From positions 707,762,885 to 707,826,884 of the forward strand of contig CM068367.1 in the NCBI GenBank assembly GCA_034769895.1: 64,000 bases of DNA, in the 5' to 3' direction. A program made the position numbers and the translations under genes. The DNA comes from Magicicada septendecula (taxonomy: Eukaryota; Arthropoda; Insecta; Hemiptera; Cicadidae). The notes under the pieces were generated by a model that saw only the letters and a program-made list of their open reading frames with translations, had not been told where the DNA came from and searched no databases. Below are positions 31,574 through 45,697 of the stretch, piece by piece (position 1 is the first letter of the stretch; every line of letters starts with the position of its first letter).

Positions 31574-31778
31574 TGTTAAAGTGTGGATTGAAGAAATATA
31601 TGAGTTTTCACAGTATAATAAAGTTTATTAAACCATACACAATACATACTTAATACACAGTACTACGACACGTGCTTCACTCACGGCGTCTTGCTACAAA
31701 CTGAAAACTAACAAACTTATACATGCTCACGCGCATTACATATATTATACAATATAAATGTGTTGCATATATCCAACA
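31574..31778 (-). repeat. copia 5' LTR
   Basis: 205 bp, about three differences from the 3' LTR, followed by the GAATT duplication. Confidence 0.93.
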
Positions 31779-31783
31779 GAATT

Positions 31784-32725
31784 CTTTGAAGATCACAATT
31801 TGATATAGAACACCTTATGTCTTTTAAAATTTCCTCATGGGGTATTTTACTTGCTAAGCGAGTTGCAATTTGGTTTCTCTCTTTCTTCGTCAAGTGAATA
31901 TGTTTTAACTCATTTTTATGGCCAACATGTGTAGAAAGATATGACACATGCAAAGTATCATTTTTTAATTTTTTCACCTTGATCATTGCTGGATAAAAGG
32001 CATGTATTTTACATGTGCCCACAATTTTTATGTGACGTTTGTTAACACCTCGTTTCCTGTAAAAACCACTTCTGTGGCATTGGTAAACAGATACATTTCC
32101 ATTTGACTTTTGTTTAACAAAAGAAGTAGTTTTTTTTCAATTTCTTGTTCCCACACATTAAATTCATCGACAGAATCAAAACTGTGATGTTCAAACTTCA
32201 TAAAAATGCCATGTACATTTTCAAAATGACTAAATATTCTCTTCATTATGTCACTTTGGTCTCCTTGTTATGAATTTACAAATAGGATATTTTCTTTCAA
32301 CCAGAAGTGAAGGTTTTCCAATGTTATGATATTTTCTTTCATGCTTTATGAGGTTCTGTTTATGCTCGTATTTTGCACTACATAGAGTACACATGAAAGA
32401 TCATGCTAAGGATTTCTTGCCACTTTTATGTATCTTTAAACTTAAATATGTGACGTTTTAAACTACTCTGGTCAATTTTTGTATAAGTGCACATATCACA
32501 GTTATAAATTTGTTTTGGCTCAGAAGAATGGGTTGATTTGATGTGTCGCTGCAAATTCTTTTTTTGGGAATACTGTTTGTTACACAAAGTGCAAGTAAAT
32601 TTAGTTGTTTCAATTTGCTCACCTTTGGCATTTCTTCTGTGAACAATTCTAATATGGTCTTTACAATAAGAACTCTTACTGAACTCTTTGCTGCAAAAAT
32701 CACATTTTACAACAGTAGTATTCAT
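31784..32725 (-). pseudogene. Array copy 1: C2H2 fingers and GCM1/WRKY-like domain (right of copia)
   Basis: N-terminal fingers CDFCSKEFSKSSYCKDH-x4-H and CTLCNKQYSQKKNLQRH, then a third partial finger (CDMC...LKRHIFKF) that is open here but stopped in copies 3-10. After a frame break, another finger CVLCSAKYEHKQNLIKHERKYH lies at about 32305-32370. The frame MKRIFSHFENVHG (32028-32246) and the next (31717-32022, its end running into LTR sequence) carry C/H residues (QCHRSGFYRKRG, STHVGHKNE) like the GCM1/WRKY-type zinc domain that precedes MULE transposases. The gene is interrupted by copia. Confidence 0.75.
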
Positions 32726-33831
32726 CTGAAAATAAACATAGCATTGTTTTCATAGAATTTAAATTTAATAAGCAAATTTCAGATAAAACGGTAACAACTA
32801 AACTTTATTTAGCAATCACAATTTATATTTCATATAAACTAACATGGCATATACATAGACCTATATGTTATACCGTATAAAGGCATACTGCAAATACTGA
32901 TTTGTACTTTTCTTCTGTGCTCATTTTGTTTTCCTGTTAATATCTCTAATAGTATTGTAAATGGATAAAGTTTGTAAGTTTTCTTACTTTATGAGTTTGT
33001 AAGAGGCAATCTCAGAAACTTTGCAACAGATTTTTACTATCTGACTTAGCTTATGTATCCAAACAGTTTTACTGTTTCTAGATGCCAGGCATTTAATTTA
33101 CTTTTAAGTGACTAAGGGCTAACTCAAGCTGAATTAAAATATCAGTTTGTCTCTGTTGATTTTAATTTAAAACATAATTACTCAGAACATTTTGTCAATT
33201 GTTTACTGGTTAATGAGTTACTCACAACTTGAATGGACATGTGTATCTTTGCTTGAAAGATCTTAGAATAGTGACAGTGTTTGACAAGAGTAATTGTGAA
33301 ATGTGTATAATAGGGTACAGGTACAATGCATAAATGATAGTAAATAGTACACTATAATAAGTAGTACTAGGAGCCTGGCAAAATATTTCTAAAATGCAAC
33401 TTACACATATCCCATTTCTTGCTTAAATGTCATGTGGGTGAGCGAGCACACGCACGCGCATGCGCATACACACACACACACACGGTACACTGTTCTGCCA
33501 GTTGTGAACAGCGGCATTTGCACCAATTTCACTTGCAGACACTTAGATAAATAAGATAATTAATTTATTGTTGATGTGAGAGGGTACTTTTTATACCTGA
33601 TGTGCTATGCTACATTTATCAAAGACACATGGAAAAAGTAAAATTTATATTTTTACATGTAAAGTACTCAGACAGATTTAAAATTAATACCAGTTGTAAT
33701 GACAGCTGAGTAAAATAAACAGTGATTATAAAATTTTATTTACTTAACCTAATTCACTTCATATATTTCATTCGCTATATTTTTTAACTAGCTTACTAAA
33801 GTACATTTATCAAATTAAATTTTGTACCCCC

Positions 33832-33833
<2 letters not shown>

Positions 33834-33885
<52 letters not shown>
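33834..33885. repeat. (CA)n microsatellite, example of one per unit
   Basis: An uninterrupted CA run in the non-coding part of unit 1. Equivalent runs lie at 36421-36440, 39664-39739, 42275-42291, 45503-45517, 48737-48757, 51968-51983, 55202-55222, 58440-58482 and 61692-61731. A second, shorter CA tract lies about 370-420 bp to the left in each unit. Length varies strongly between otherwise near-identical units. Confidence 0.9.
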
Positions 33886-33888
<3 letters not shown>

Positions 33889-34247
33889 TGTATATAAACC
33901 TTACCTGTGATCTGACTTAACTAACTTTTAAAGTTTTTATGAACAAACTACTGTATTCTTATAACTTTAAATTATTTTGTTGCTTTTAATTGCTTTCATG
34001 TTTTTTATTTTTATATTACATTTAATTTTTAATTCACTATAATGTGAGACATATCAATATAAGTTTCGAGGCGACTGCGGTATTGCCATGTCGCTTCACT
34101 CCCCGCCTTTGCCTACGCATAACCAAGTGTAACGTGCGACAACGCTCGAGGGCGAGGGGTGGGGAAGAGCTGTTACTATTGCGTAACCTCGAACCTTACA
34201 ATGCTAAGTCCCGTCCTATAATTTTTACTATACTCCTAAGCCACTAA

Positions 34248-35346
34248 CTAAATTACATTTATTATAGTGCGCGTGCGCGCGTATAAACTGTATTGTTCAT
34301 TATTTACATACTGTTTTTCAAAATACTCATAAAATGAATGTGTTTGTTCATCATTGGACATTCTTCTCAAGGCTTCATGGAGCATTTTTTTAAATGCATC
34401 TTGGTCTAATTCATACAACAGTGTCTGTAACATTTTAGAAACCTTGTCTCGTGTTTCCTTTGTTTTGATTTTGTTATTTACATTGGTTCTCCAAGCCTTT
34501 AAAACATGCCATGCACAATAAATACGTTTGTCTGAAGGTCCCATAGTTTTACACCATGTTGAATACAACGTCTCTTCCATATCAGACATAAATGTATGAG
34601 TTTTAATACATCCGAATGAAGTCCTTATTTTATAAAAAAAAAATCGTAGAATGGTTTCATCCCCTCTGTTTGTAAAAATGAAAGCAGCAGGAAATCCCTC
34701 CCTGGTTTCATCCATAGTTAGAAGAGTGTATAACTGAAAATTATAATTAATGAGACCATGCGTTCAGTCGATGCATACAACATCATTACCATATTTATAC
34801 AGAACAGTTCTTTGAGCTTTGGTCATAAATATCAACAGAAAAACGTCTTCTTTCAGCTGAGAAAACTCGTAAGTAATTACACCTTGTGGTTTATAAATCA
34901 CTAAGGCAGTGTCCTTTGATGTTTTAAGATCTTCAACCCAAGCCTCGATGCTTACAGGGTAAAATGGATGTTTTGTGGCTTCATCATTTAGATTAAAGCT
35001 TTTTTCAATATTTATAATATCTTTTCTGTTCACTAGGTGAATTCTTTGTACATCACAATTTGATATAGAACACCTTATGTCTTTTTAAATTCCCTCAAGG
35101 GGTATTTTACTTGCTAAGTGAGTTGCAGTTTGGTTTGTGTCGCTGCAAATTCTTTTTTTGGGAATACTGTTTGTTACACAAAGTGCAAGTAAATTTAGTT
35201 GTTTCAATTTGCTCACCTTTGGCATTTCTTCTGTGAACAATTCTAATATGGTCTTTACAATAAGAACTCTTACTGAACTCTTTGCTGTAAAAATCACATT
35301 TTACAACAGTAGTATTCATCTGAAATAAACATAGCGTTGTTTTCAT
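34248..35346 (-). pseudogene. Array copy 2 of the C2H2/MULE-type gene (deleted form)
   Basis: The finger segment (35107-35346) is joined directly to the later SKIP segment by a deletion of roughly 680 bp at about 35134-35140, removing the third and fourth fingers and most of the GCM1-like domain. The frame has a TGA right after the first DDE Asp (CID, near 34770). The C-terminal MULE part (34248-34715) reads MDETREGFPAAF, then THTFMSDMEE with the second Asp and CAWHVLKAWRTNV, the C-x2-H segment typical of MULE domains. Confidence 0.75.
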
Positions 35347-36802
35347 AGAATTTAAATTTAATAAGCAAATTTCAGATAAAACGGTAACAACTAAACTTTA
35401 TTTAACAATCACAATTTATATTCCATATAAACTAACATGGCATATACATAGACCTATATGTTATACCGTATAAAGGCATACTGCAAATACTGATTTGTAC
35501 TTTTCTTCTGTGCTCATTTTGTTTTCCTGTTAATATCTCTAATATTATTGTAATTGGAGAAAGTTTGTAAGTTTTCTTGCTTTATGAGTTTGTAAGAGGC
35601 AATCTCAGAAACTTTGAAACAGATTTTTACTAACTGACTTAGCTTATGTATCCAAACAATTTTACTGTTTCTAGATGCCAGGCATTTAATTTACTTTTAA
35701 GTGACTAAGGGCTACCTCAAGCTGAATTAAAATATCAGTTTGTCTCTGTTGATTTTAATTTAAAACATAATTACTCAGAACAGTTTGTCAGTTTTTTACT
35801 GGTTAATGAGTTATTCACAACTTGGATGGACATGTGTATCTTTGTTTGAAAGATCGTAGAATAGTGACAGTGTTTGACAAGAGTAATTGTGAAATGTGTA
35901 TAATAGGGTACAGGTACAATGCATAAATGGTAGTAAATAGTACACTATAATAAGTAGTACTAGGAGCCTGTCAAAATATTTCTAAAATGCAACTTACACA
36001 TATCCCGTTTCTTGCTTAAATGTCATGTGGGTGAGCGAGTGCACGCACGCTCACGCGCATACACACACACACGGTACACTATTCTGCCAGTTGTGAACAG
36101 CGGCATTTGCACCAATTTCACTTGCAGACACTTAGATAAATAAGATAATTAATTTATTGTTGATGTGAGAGGGTACATTTTATACCTGATGTGCTATGCT
36201 ACATTTATCAAAGACACATGGAAAAACTAAAATTTACATTTTTACATGTAAAGTACTCAGACAGTTTAAAATTAATACCAGTTGTAATGACAGCTGAGTA
36301 AAATAAACAGTGCTTATAAAATTTTATTTACTTAACCTAATTCACTTCATTTATTTCATTCGCTATATTTTTTAACTAGCTTACTAAAGTACATTTATCA
36401 AATTAAATTGTGTACCCCCTCCACACACACACACACACACAGCATGTATATAAACCTTACCTGTGATCTGACTTAACTAACTTTTAAAGTTTTTATGAAC
36501 AAACTACTGTATTCTTATAACTTTAAATTATTTTGTTGCTTTTAATTGCTTTCATGTTTTTTATTTTTATATTACATTTAATTTTTAATTCACTATAATG
36601 TGAGACATATCAATATAAGCTTCGAGGCGACTGCGGTATTGCCATGTCGCTTCAGTCCCCGCCTTTGCCTACGCATAACCAAGTGTAACGTGCGACAACG
36701 CTGGAGTGTGAGGGGTGGGGAAGAGCTGTTACTATTGCATAACCTCGAAGCTTACAATGCAAAGCCCGTACTATAATTTTTACTATACTCCTAAGCCACT
36801 TA

Positions 36803-38565
36803 CTAAATTACATTTATTATAGTGCGCGTGCGCGCGTATAAACTGTATTGTTCATTATTTACATACTGTTTTTCAAAATACTCATAAAATGAATGTGTTT
36901 GTTCATCATTGGACATTCTTCTCAAGGCTTCATGGAGCATTTTTTTAAATGCATCTTGGTCTAATTCATACAACAGTGTCTGTAACATTTTAGAAACCTT
37001 GTCTCGTGTTTCCTTTGTTTTGATTTTGTTATTTACATTGGTTCTCCAAGCCTTTAAAACATGCCATGCACAATAAATACGGTTGTCTGAAGGTCCCATA
37101 GTTTTACACCATGTTGAATAGAACGTCTCTTCCATATCAGACATAAATGTATGTGTTTTAATACATCCGAATGAAGTCTTTATTTTATAAAAAAAAAATC
37201 GTAGAATGGTTTCATCCCCTCTGTTTGTAAACATGAAAGCAGCAGGAAATCCCTCCCTGGTTTCATCCATAGTTAGAAGTGTGTAACTGAAAATAATAAT
37301 TGCTGAGACCATGCGTTCTGTCGATGCATACGACATCATTACCATATTTATACAGAACAGTTCTTTGAGCTTTGGTCATAAATATCAACAGAAAAACGTC
37401 TTCTTTCAGCTGAGAAAACTCGTAAGTAATTACACCTTGTGGTTTATAAATCACTAAGGCAGTGTCCTTTGATGTTTTAAGATCTTCAACCCAAGCCTTG
37501 ATGCTTACAGGGTAAAATGGATGTTTTGTGGCTTCATCATTTAGATTAAAGCATTTTTCAATATTTATAATATCTTTTCTGTTCACTAGGTGAATTCTTT
37601 GTAGATCACAATTTGATATAGAACACCTTATGTCTTTTAAAATTTCCTCATGGGGTATTTTACTTGCTAAGTGAGTTGCAATTTGGTTTCTCTCTTTCTT
37701 CGTCAAGTGAATATGTTTTAACTCATTTTTATGGCCAACATGTGTAGAAAGATATGACACATGCAAAGTATCATTTTTTAATTTTTTCACCTTGATCATT
37801 GTTGGACGAAAGGCATTTATTTTACATGTGCCCATAATTTTTATGTGACGTTTGTTAACACCTCGTTTCCTGTAAAAACCACTTCTGTGGCATTGGTAAA
37901 CAGATACATTTCCATTTCCCTTTTGTTTAACAAAAGAAGTTGTTGTTTTTTCAATTTCTTGTTTCCACGCATTAAATTCATCGACAGAATCAAAACTGTG
38001 ATGTTCAAACTTCATCAAAATGCCATGTACATTTTCAAAATGACTAAATATTCTCTTCATTATGTCACTTTGGTCTCCTTGTTATGAATTTACAAATAGG
38101 ATATTTTCTTTCAACCAAAAGTGAAGGTTTTCCAATGTTATGATATTTTCTTTCATGCTTTATGAGGTTCTGTTTATGCTCGTATTTTGCACTACATAGA
38201 GTACAATGCAAGATCGTGCTAAGGATTTCTTTCCACTGTTATGTATTTTTAAACTTAAATATGTGACGTTTTAAACTACTCTGGTCAATTGTTGTTTAAG
38301 TGCACATATCACATTTATAAATTTGTTTTGGCTCAGAAGAATGGGTTGATTTGATGTGTCGCTGCAAATTCTTTTTTTGGGAATACTGTTTGTTACACAA
38401 AGTGCAAGTAAATTTAGTTGTTTCAATTTGCTCACCTTTGGCATTTCTTTTGTGAACAATTCTAATATGGTCTTTACAATAAGAACTCTTACTGAACTCT
38501 TTGCTGCAAAAATCACATTTTACAGCAGTAGTCTTCATCTGACATAAACATAGTATTTTTTTCAT
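36803..38565 (-). pseudogene. Array copy 3 of the C2H2/MULE-type gene
   Basis: Fingers at 38296-38565 end at a TAA in the third finger. The 265-residue middle frame at 37263-38060 has the zinc domain and keeps CIDRTHG with the first catalytic Asp. A 2-bp change at about 37276 shifts the frame before MDETREG, so the C-terminal MULE part is separate (36803-37345), with second Asp (MSDMEE) and CAWH. It is the longest-lived copy by motif content together with copy 5. Confidence 0.78.
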
Positions 38566-39277
38566 AGAATTTAAATTTAATAAGCAAATTTCAGATAAAA
38601 CGGTAACAACTAAACTTTATTTAACAATCACAATTTATATTCCATATAAACTAACATGGCATATACATAGATCTATATGTTATACCGTATAAAGGCATAC
38701 AGCAAATACGGATTTGTACTTGTCTTCTGTGCTCATTTTGTTTTCCTGTTAATATCTCTAATAGTATTGTAAATGGAGAAAGTTTGTAAGTTTTCTTAGT
38801 TTATGAGTTTGTAAGAGGCAATCTCAGAAACTTTGCAACAGATTTTTACTATCTGACTTAGCTTATGTATCCAAACAGTTTTACTGTTTCTAGATGCCAG
38901 GCATTTAATTTACTTTTAAGACACTAAGGGCTAACTCAAGCTGAATTAAAATATCAGTTTGTCTCTGTTGATTTTAATTTAAAACATAATTACTCAGAAC
39001 ATTTTGCCAATTGTTTACTGGTTAATGAGATATTCACAACTTGGATGGACATGTGTATCTTTGCTTGAAAGATCTGAGAATAGTGACAGTGTTTGACAAG
39101 AGTAATTGTGAAATGTGTATAATAGGGTACAGGTACAATGCATAAATGATAGTAAATAGTACACTATAATAAGTAGTACTAGGAGCCTGGCAAAATATTT
39201 CTAAAATGCAACTTACACATATCCCATTTCTTGCTTAAATGTCATGTGGATGAGCGAGCACACGCACGCGCATACGA

Positions 39278-39315
<38 letters not shown>

Positions 39316-39661
39316 TACACTGTTCTGCCAGTTGTGAACAGCGGCATTTGCACCAATTTCACTTGCAGACACTTAGATAAATAAGATAATTAATTTATTG
39401 TTGATGTGAGAGGGTACTTTTTATACCTGATGTGCTATGCTACATTTATCAAAGACACATGGAAAAAGTAAAATTTATATTTTTATATGTAAAGTACTCA
39501 GACAGATTTAAAATTAATACCAGTTGTAATGACAGCTGAGTAAAATAAACAGTGATTATAAAATTTTATTTACTTAACCTAATCCACTTCATATATTTCA
39601 TTCGCTATATTTTTTAACTAGCTTACTAAAGTACATTTATCAAATTAAATTTTGTACCTCC

Positions 39662-39663
<2 letters not shown>

Positions 39664-39739
<76 letters not shown>
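39664..39739. repeat. (CA)38 microsatellite, the longest in the array
   Basis: 76 bp of perfect CA. The corresponding tract in the partner unit 1 is 52 bp. Confidence 0.9.
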
Positions 39740-39742
<3 letters not shown>

Positions 39743-40101
39743 TGTATATAAACCTTACCTCTGATCTGACTTAACTAACTTTTAAAGATTTTATGAACAA
39801 ACTACTGTATTCTTATAACTTTAAATTATTTTGTTGCTTTTAATTGCTTTCATTTTTTTTATTTTTATATTACATTTAATTTTTAATTCACTATAATGTG
39901 AGACATATCAATATAAGTTTCGAGGCGACTGCGGTATTGCCATGTCGCTTCACTCCCCGCCTTTGCCTACGCATAACCAAGTGTAACGTGCGACAACGCT
40001 CGAGGGCGAAGGGTGGGGAAGAGCTGTTACTATTGCGTAACCTCGAACCTTACAATGCTAAGTCCCGTCCTATAATTTTTACTATACTCCTAAGCCACTA
40101 A

Positions 40102-41199
40102 CTAAATTACATTTATTATAGTGCGCGTGCGCGCGTATAAACTGTATTGTTCAATATTTACATACTGTTTTTCAAAATACTCATAAAATGAATGTGTTTG
40201 TTCATCATTGGACATTCTTCTCAAGGCTTCATGGAGCATTTTTTTAAATGCATCTTGGTCTAATTCATACAACAGTGTCTGTAACATTTTAGAAACCTTG
40301 TCTCGTGTTTCCTTTGTTTTGATTTTGTTATTTACATTGGTTCTCCAAGCCTTTAAAACATGCCATGCACAATAAATACGTTTGTCTGAAGGTCCCATAG
40401 TTTTACACCATGTTGAATACAACGTCTCTTCCATATCAGACATAAATGTATGAGTTTTAATACATCCGAATGAAGTCCTTATTTTATAAAAAAAAATCGT
40501 AGAATGGTTTCATCCCCTCGGTTTGTAAAAATGAAAGCAGCAGGAAATCCCTCCCTGGTTTCATCCATAGTTAGAAGAGTGTATAACTGAAAATTATAAT
40601 TAATGAGACCATGCGTTCTGTCGATGCATACAACATCATTACCATATTTATACAGAACAGTTCTTTGAGCTTTGGTCATAAATATCAACAGAAAAACGTC
40701 TTCTTTCAGCTGAGAAAACTCGTAAGTAATTACACCTTGTGGTTTATAAATCACTAAGGCAGTGTCCTTTGATGTTTTAAGATCTTCAACCCAAGCCTCG
40801 ATGCTTACAGGGTAAAATGGATGTTTTGTGGCTTCATCATTTAGATTAAAGCTTTTTTCAATATTTATAATATCTTTTCTGTTCACTAGGTGAATTCTTT
40901 GTACATCACAATTTGATATAGAACACCTTATGTCTTTTTAAATTTCCTCAAGGGGTATTTTACTTGCTAAGTGAGTTGCAGTTTGGTTTGTGTCGCTGCA
41001 AATTCTTTTTTTGGGAATACTGTTTGTTACACAAAGTGCAAGTAAATTTAGTTGTTTCAATTTGCTCACCTTTGGCATTTCTTCTGTGAACAATTCTAAT
41101 ATGGTCTTTACAATAAGAACTCTTACTGAACTCTTTGCTGTAAAAATCACATTTTACAACAGTAGTATTCATCTGAAATAAACATAGCGTTGTTTTCAT
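40102..41199 (-). pseudogene. Array copy 4 of the C2H2/MULE-type gene (deleted form)
   Basis: It carries the same deletion junction as copy 2, so the two share a common duplication. Unlike the other full-length MULE regions, CIDRTHG reads through in frame into the MDETREGFPAAF segment (40479-40886), showing the original continuity of the domain. The frame then breaks in the A-run at about 40488-40495. The C-terminal part 40102-40443 retains the second Asp. Confidence 0.78.
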
Positions 41200-42653
41200 A
41201 GAATTTAAATTTAATAAGCAAATTTCAGATAAAACGGTAACAACTAAACTTTATTTAACAATCACAATTTATATTCCATATAAACTAACATGGCATATAC
41301 ATAGACCTATATGTTATACCGTATAAAGGCATACTGCAAATACTGATTTGTACTTTTCTTCTGTGCTCATTTTGTTTTCCTGTTAATATCTCTAATATTA
41401 TTGTAAATGGAGAAAGTTTGTAAGTTTTCTTGCTTTATGAGTTTGTAAGAGGCAATCTCAGAAACTTTGAAACAGATTTTTACTAACTGACTTAGCTTAT
41501 GTATCCAAACAATTTTACTGTTTCTAGATGCCAGGCATTTAATTTACTTTTAAGTGACTAAGGGCTACCTCAAGCTGAATTAAAATATCAGTTTGTCTCT
41601 GTTGATTTTAATTTAAAACATAATTACTCAGAACAGTTTGTCAGTTTTTTACTGGTTAATGAGTTATTCACAACTTGGATGGACATGTGTATCTTTGTTT
41701 GAAAGATCGTAGAATAGTGACAGTGTTTGACAAGAGTAATTGTGAAATGTGTATAATAGGGTACAGGTACAATGCATAAATGGTAGTAAATAGTACACTA
41801 TAATAAGTAGTACTAGGAGCCTGTCAAAATATTTCTAAAATGCAACTTACACATATCCCGTTTCTTGCTTAAATGTCATGTGGGTGAGCGAGTGCACGCG
41901 CGCGCACGCGCATACACACACACACGGTACACTATTCTGCCAGTTGTGAACAGCGGCATTTGCACCAATTTCACTTGCAGACACTTAGATAAATAAGATA
42001 ATTAATTTATTGTTGATGTGAGAGGGTACATTTTATACCTGATGTGCTATGCTACATTTATCAAAGACACATGGAAAAACTAAAATTTACATTTTTACAT
42101 GTAAAGTACTCAGACAGTTTAAAATTAATACCAGTTGTAATGACAGCTGAGTAAAATAAACAGTGCTTATAAAATTTTATTTACTTAACCTAATTCACTT
42201 CATTTATTTCATTCGCTATATTTTTTAACTAGCTTACTAAAGTACATTTATCAAATTAAATTGTGTACCCCCTCCACACACACACACACACAGCATGTAT
42301 ATAAACCTTACCTGTGATCTGACTTAACTAACTTTTAAAGTTTTTATGAACAAACTACTGTATTCTTATAACTTTAAATTATTTTGTTGCTTTTAATTGC
42401 TTTCATGTTTTTTATTTTTATATTACATTTAATTTTTAATTCACTATAATGTGAGACATATCAATATAAGCTTCGAGGCGACTGCGGTATTGCCATGTCG
42501 CTTCAGTCCCCGCCTTTGCCTACGCATAACCAAGTGTAACGTGCGACAACGCTGGAGTGTGAGGGGTGGGGAAGAGCTGTTACTATTGCATAAACTCGAA
42601 GCTTACAATGCAAAGCCCGTACTATAATTTTTACTATACTCCTAAGCCACTTA

Positions 42654-44416
42654 CTAAATTACATTTATTATAGTGCGCGTGCGCGCGTATAAACTGTATT
42701 GTTCATTATTTACATACTGTTTTTCAAAATACTCATAAAATGAATGTGTTTGTTCATCATTGGACATTCTTCTCAAGGCTTCATGGAGCATTTTTTTAAA
42801 TGCATCTTGGTCTAATTCATACAACAGTGTCTGTAACATTTTAGAAACCTTGTCTCGTGTTTCCTTTGTTTTGATTTTGTTATTTACATTGGTTCTCCAA
42901 GCCTTTAAAACATGCCATGCACAATAAATACGGTTGTCTGAAGGTCCCATAGTTTTACACCATGTTGAATAGAACGTCTCTTCCATATCAGACATAAATG
43001 TATGTGTTTTAATACATCCGAATGAAGTCTTTATTTTATAAAAATAAAATCGTAGAATGGTTTCATCCCCTCTGTTTGTAAACATGAAAGCAGCAGGAAA
43101 TCCCTCCCTGGTTTCATCCATAGTTAGAAGTGTGTAACTGAAAATTATAATTGCTGAGACCATGCGTTCTGTCGATGCATACGACATCATTACCATATTT
43201 ATACAGAACAGTTCTTTGAGCTTTGGTCATAAATATCAACAGAAAATCGTCTTCTTTCAGCTGAGAAAACTCGTAAGTAATTACACCTTGTGGTTTATAA
43301 ATCACTAAGGCAGTGTCCTTTGATGTTTTAAGATCTTCAACCCAAGCCTCGATGCTTACAGGGTAAAATGGATGTTTTGTGGCTTCATCATTTAGATTAA
43401 AGCATTTTTCAATATTTATAATATCTTTTCTGTTCACTAGGTGAATTCTTTGTAGATCACAATTTGATATAGAACACCTTATGTCTTTTAAAATTTCCTC
43501 ATGGGGTATTTTACTTGCTAAGTGAGTTGCAATTTGGTTTCTCTCTTTCTTCGTCAAGTGAATATGTTTTAACTCATTTTTATGGCCAACATGTGTAGAA
43601 AGATATGACACATGCAAAGTATCATTTTTTAATTTTTTCACCTTGATCATTGTTGGACGAAAGGCATTTATTTTACATGTGCCCATAATTTTTATGTGAC
43701 GTTTGTTAACACCTCGTTTCCTGTAAAAACCACTTCTGTGGCATTGGTAAACAGATACATTTCCATTTCCCTTTTGTTTAACAAAAGAAGTTGTTGTTTT
43801 TTCAATTTCTTGTTTCCACGCATTAAATTCATCGACAGAATCAAAACTGTGATGTTCAAACTTCATCAAAATGCCATGTACATTTTCAAAATGACTAAAT
43901 ATTCTCTTCATTATGTCACTTTGGTCTCCTTGTTATGAATTTACAAATAGGATATTTTCTTTCAACCAAAAGTGAAGGTTTTCCAATGTTATGATATTTT
44001 CTTTCATGCTTTATGAGGTTCTGTTTATGCTCGTATTTTGCACTACATAGAGTACAATGCAAGATCGTGCTAAGGATTTCTTTCCACTGTTATGTATTTT
44101 TAAACTTAAATATGTGACGTTTTAAACTACTCTGGTCAATTGTTGTTTAAGTGCACATATCACATTTATAAATTTGTTTTGGCTCAGAAGGATGGGTTGA
44201 TTTGATGTGTCGCTGCAAATTCTTTTTTTGGGAATACTGTTTGTTACACAAAGTGCAAGTAAATTTAGTTGTTTCAATTTGCTCACCTTTGGCATTTCTT
44301 TTGTGAACAATTCTAATATGGTCTTTACAATAAGAACTCTTACTGAACTCTTTGCTGCAAAAATCACATTTTACAGCAGTAGTCTTCATCTGACATAAAC
44401 ATAGCATTTTTTTCAT
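42654..44416 (-). pseudogene. Array copy 5 of the C2H2/MULE-type gene
   Basis: Same plan as copy 3, with first Asp kept (CIDRTHG), the 2-bp frame change before MDETREG and the TAA in the third finger. The finger linker reads THPSEP, a variant shared only with copy 7. Confidence 0.78.
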
Positions 44417-45697
44417 AGAATTTAAATTTAATAAGCAAATTTCAGATAAAACGGTAACAACTAAACTTTATTTAACAATCACAATTTATATTCCATATAA
44501 ACTAACATGGCATATACATAGATCTATATGTTATACCGTATAAAGGCATACAGCAAATACGGATTTGTACTTGTCTTCTGTGCTCATTTTGTTTTCCTGT
44601 TAATATCTCTAATAGTATTGTAAATGGAGAAAGTTTGTAAGTTTTCTTAGTTTATGAGTTTGTAAGAGGCAATCTCAGAAACTTTGCAACAGATTTTTAC
44701 TATCTGACTTAGCTTATGTATCCAAACAGTTTTACTGTTTCTAGATGCCAGGCATTTAATTTACTTTTAAGACACTAAGGGCTAACTCAAGCTGAATTAA
44801 AATATCAGTTTGTCTCTGTAGATTTTAATTTAAAACATAATTACTCAGAACATTTTGCCAATTGTTTACTGGTTAATGAGTTATTCACAACTTGGATGGA
44901 CATGTGTATCTTTGCTTGAAAGATCTTAGAATAGTGACAGTATTTGACAAGAGTAATTGTGAAATGTGTATAATAGGGTACAGGTACAATGCATAAATGA
45001 TAGTAAATAGTACACTATAATAAGTAGTACTAGGAGCCTGGCTAAATATTTCTAAAATGCAACTTACACATATCCCATTTCTTGCTTAAATGTCATGTGG
45101 ATGAGCGAGCACACGCACGCGCATATGAATACACACACACACACACACACACGGTACACTGTTCTGCCAGTTGTGAACAGCGGCATTTGCACCAATTTCA
45201 CTTGCAGACACTTAGATAAATAAGATAATTAATTTATTGTTGATGTGAGAGGGTACTTTTTATACCTGATGTGCTATGCTACATTTATCAAAGACACATG
45301 GAAAAAGTAAAATTTATATTTTTATATGTAAAGTACTCAGAAAGATTTAAAATTAATACCAGTTGTAATGACAGCTGAGTAAAATAAACAGTGCTTATAA
45401 AATTTTATTTACTTAACCTAATTCACTTCATATATTTCATTCTCTATATTTTTTAACTAGCTTACTAAAGTACATTTATCAAATTAAATTGTGTACCCCC
45501 TCCACACACACACACACAAACAGCATGTATATAAACCTTACCTCTGATCTGACTTAACTAACTTTTAAAGTTTTTATGAACAAACTACTGTATTCTTATA
45601 ACTTTAAATTATTTTGTTGCTTTCAATTGCTTTCATGTTTTTTATTTTTATATTACATTTAATTTTTAATTCACTATAATGTGAGACATATCAATAT

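Larger units (their letters stand above)
27296..31778 (-). mobile_element. Ty1/copia LTR retrotransposon, recent insertion, coding frame damaged
   Basis: Two 205-bp LTRs (27296-27500 and 31574-31778) begin TG and end CA and differ at about three positions. The 5-bp target duplication GAATT is at 27291-27295 and 31779-31783. Minus-strand order is gag, CCHC knuckle, protease, integrase, reverse transcriptase, RNase H, which is the copia order. The primer-binding site abuts the 5' LTR. The internal frame has a TGA stop at the end of gag and three frame breaks. The target is an array unit, so the insertion is younger than that unit. Confidence 0.95.

Noticed and set aside
34060-34200. tRNA or SINE in the GC-rich patch
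   Set aside because: No A/B box pair, cloverleaf or poly(A) tail could be recognised.
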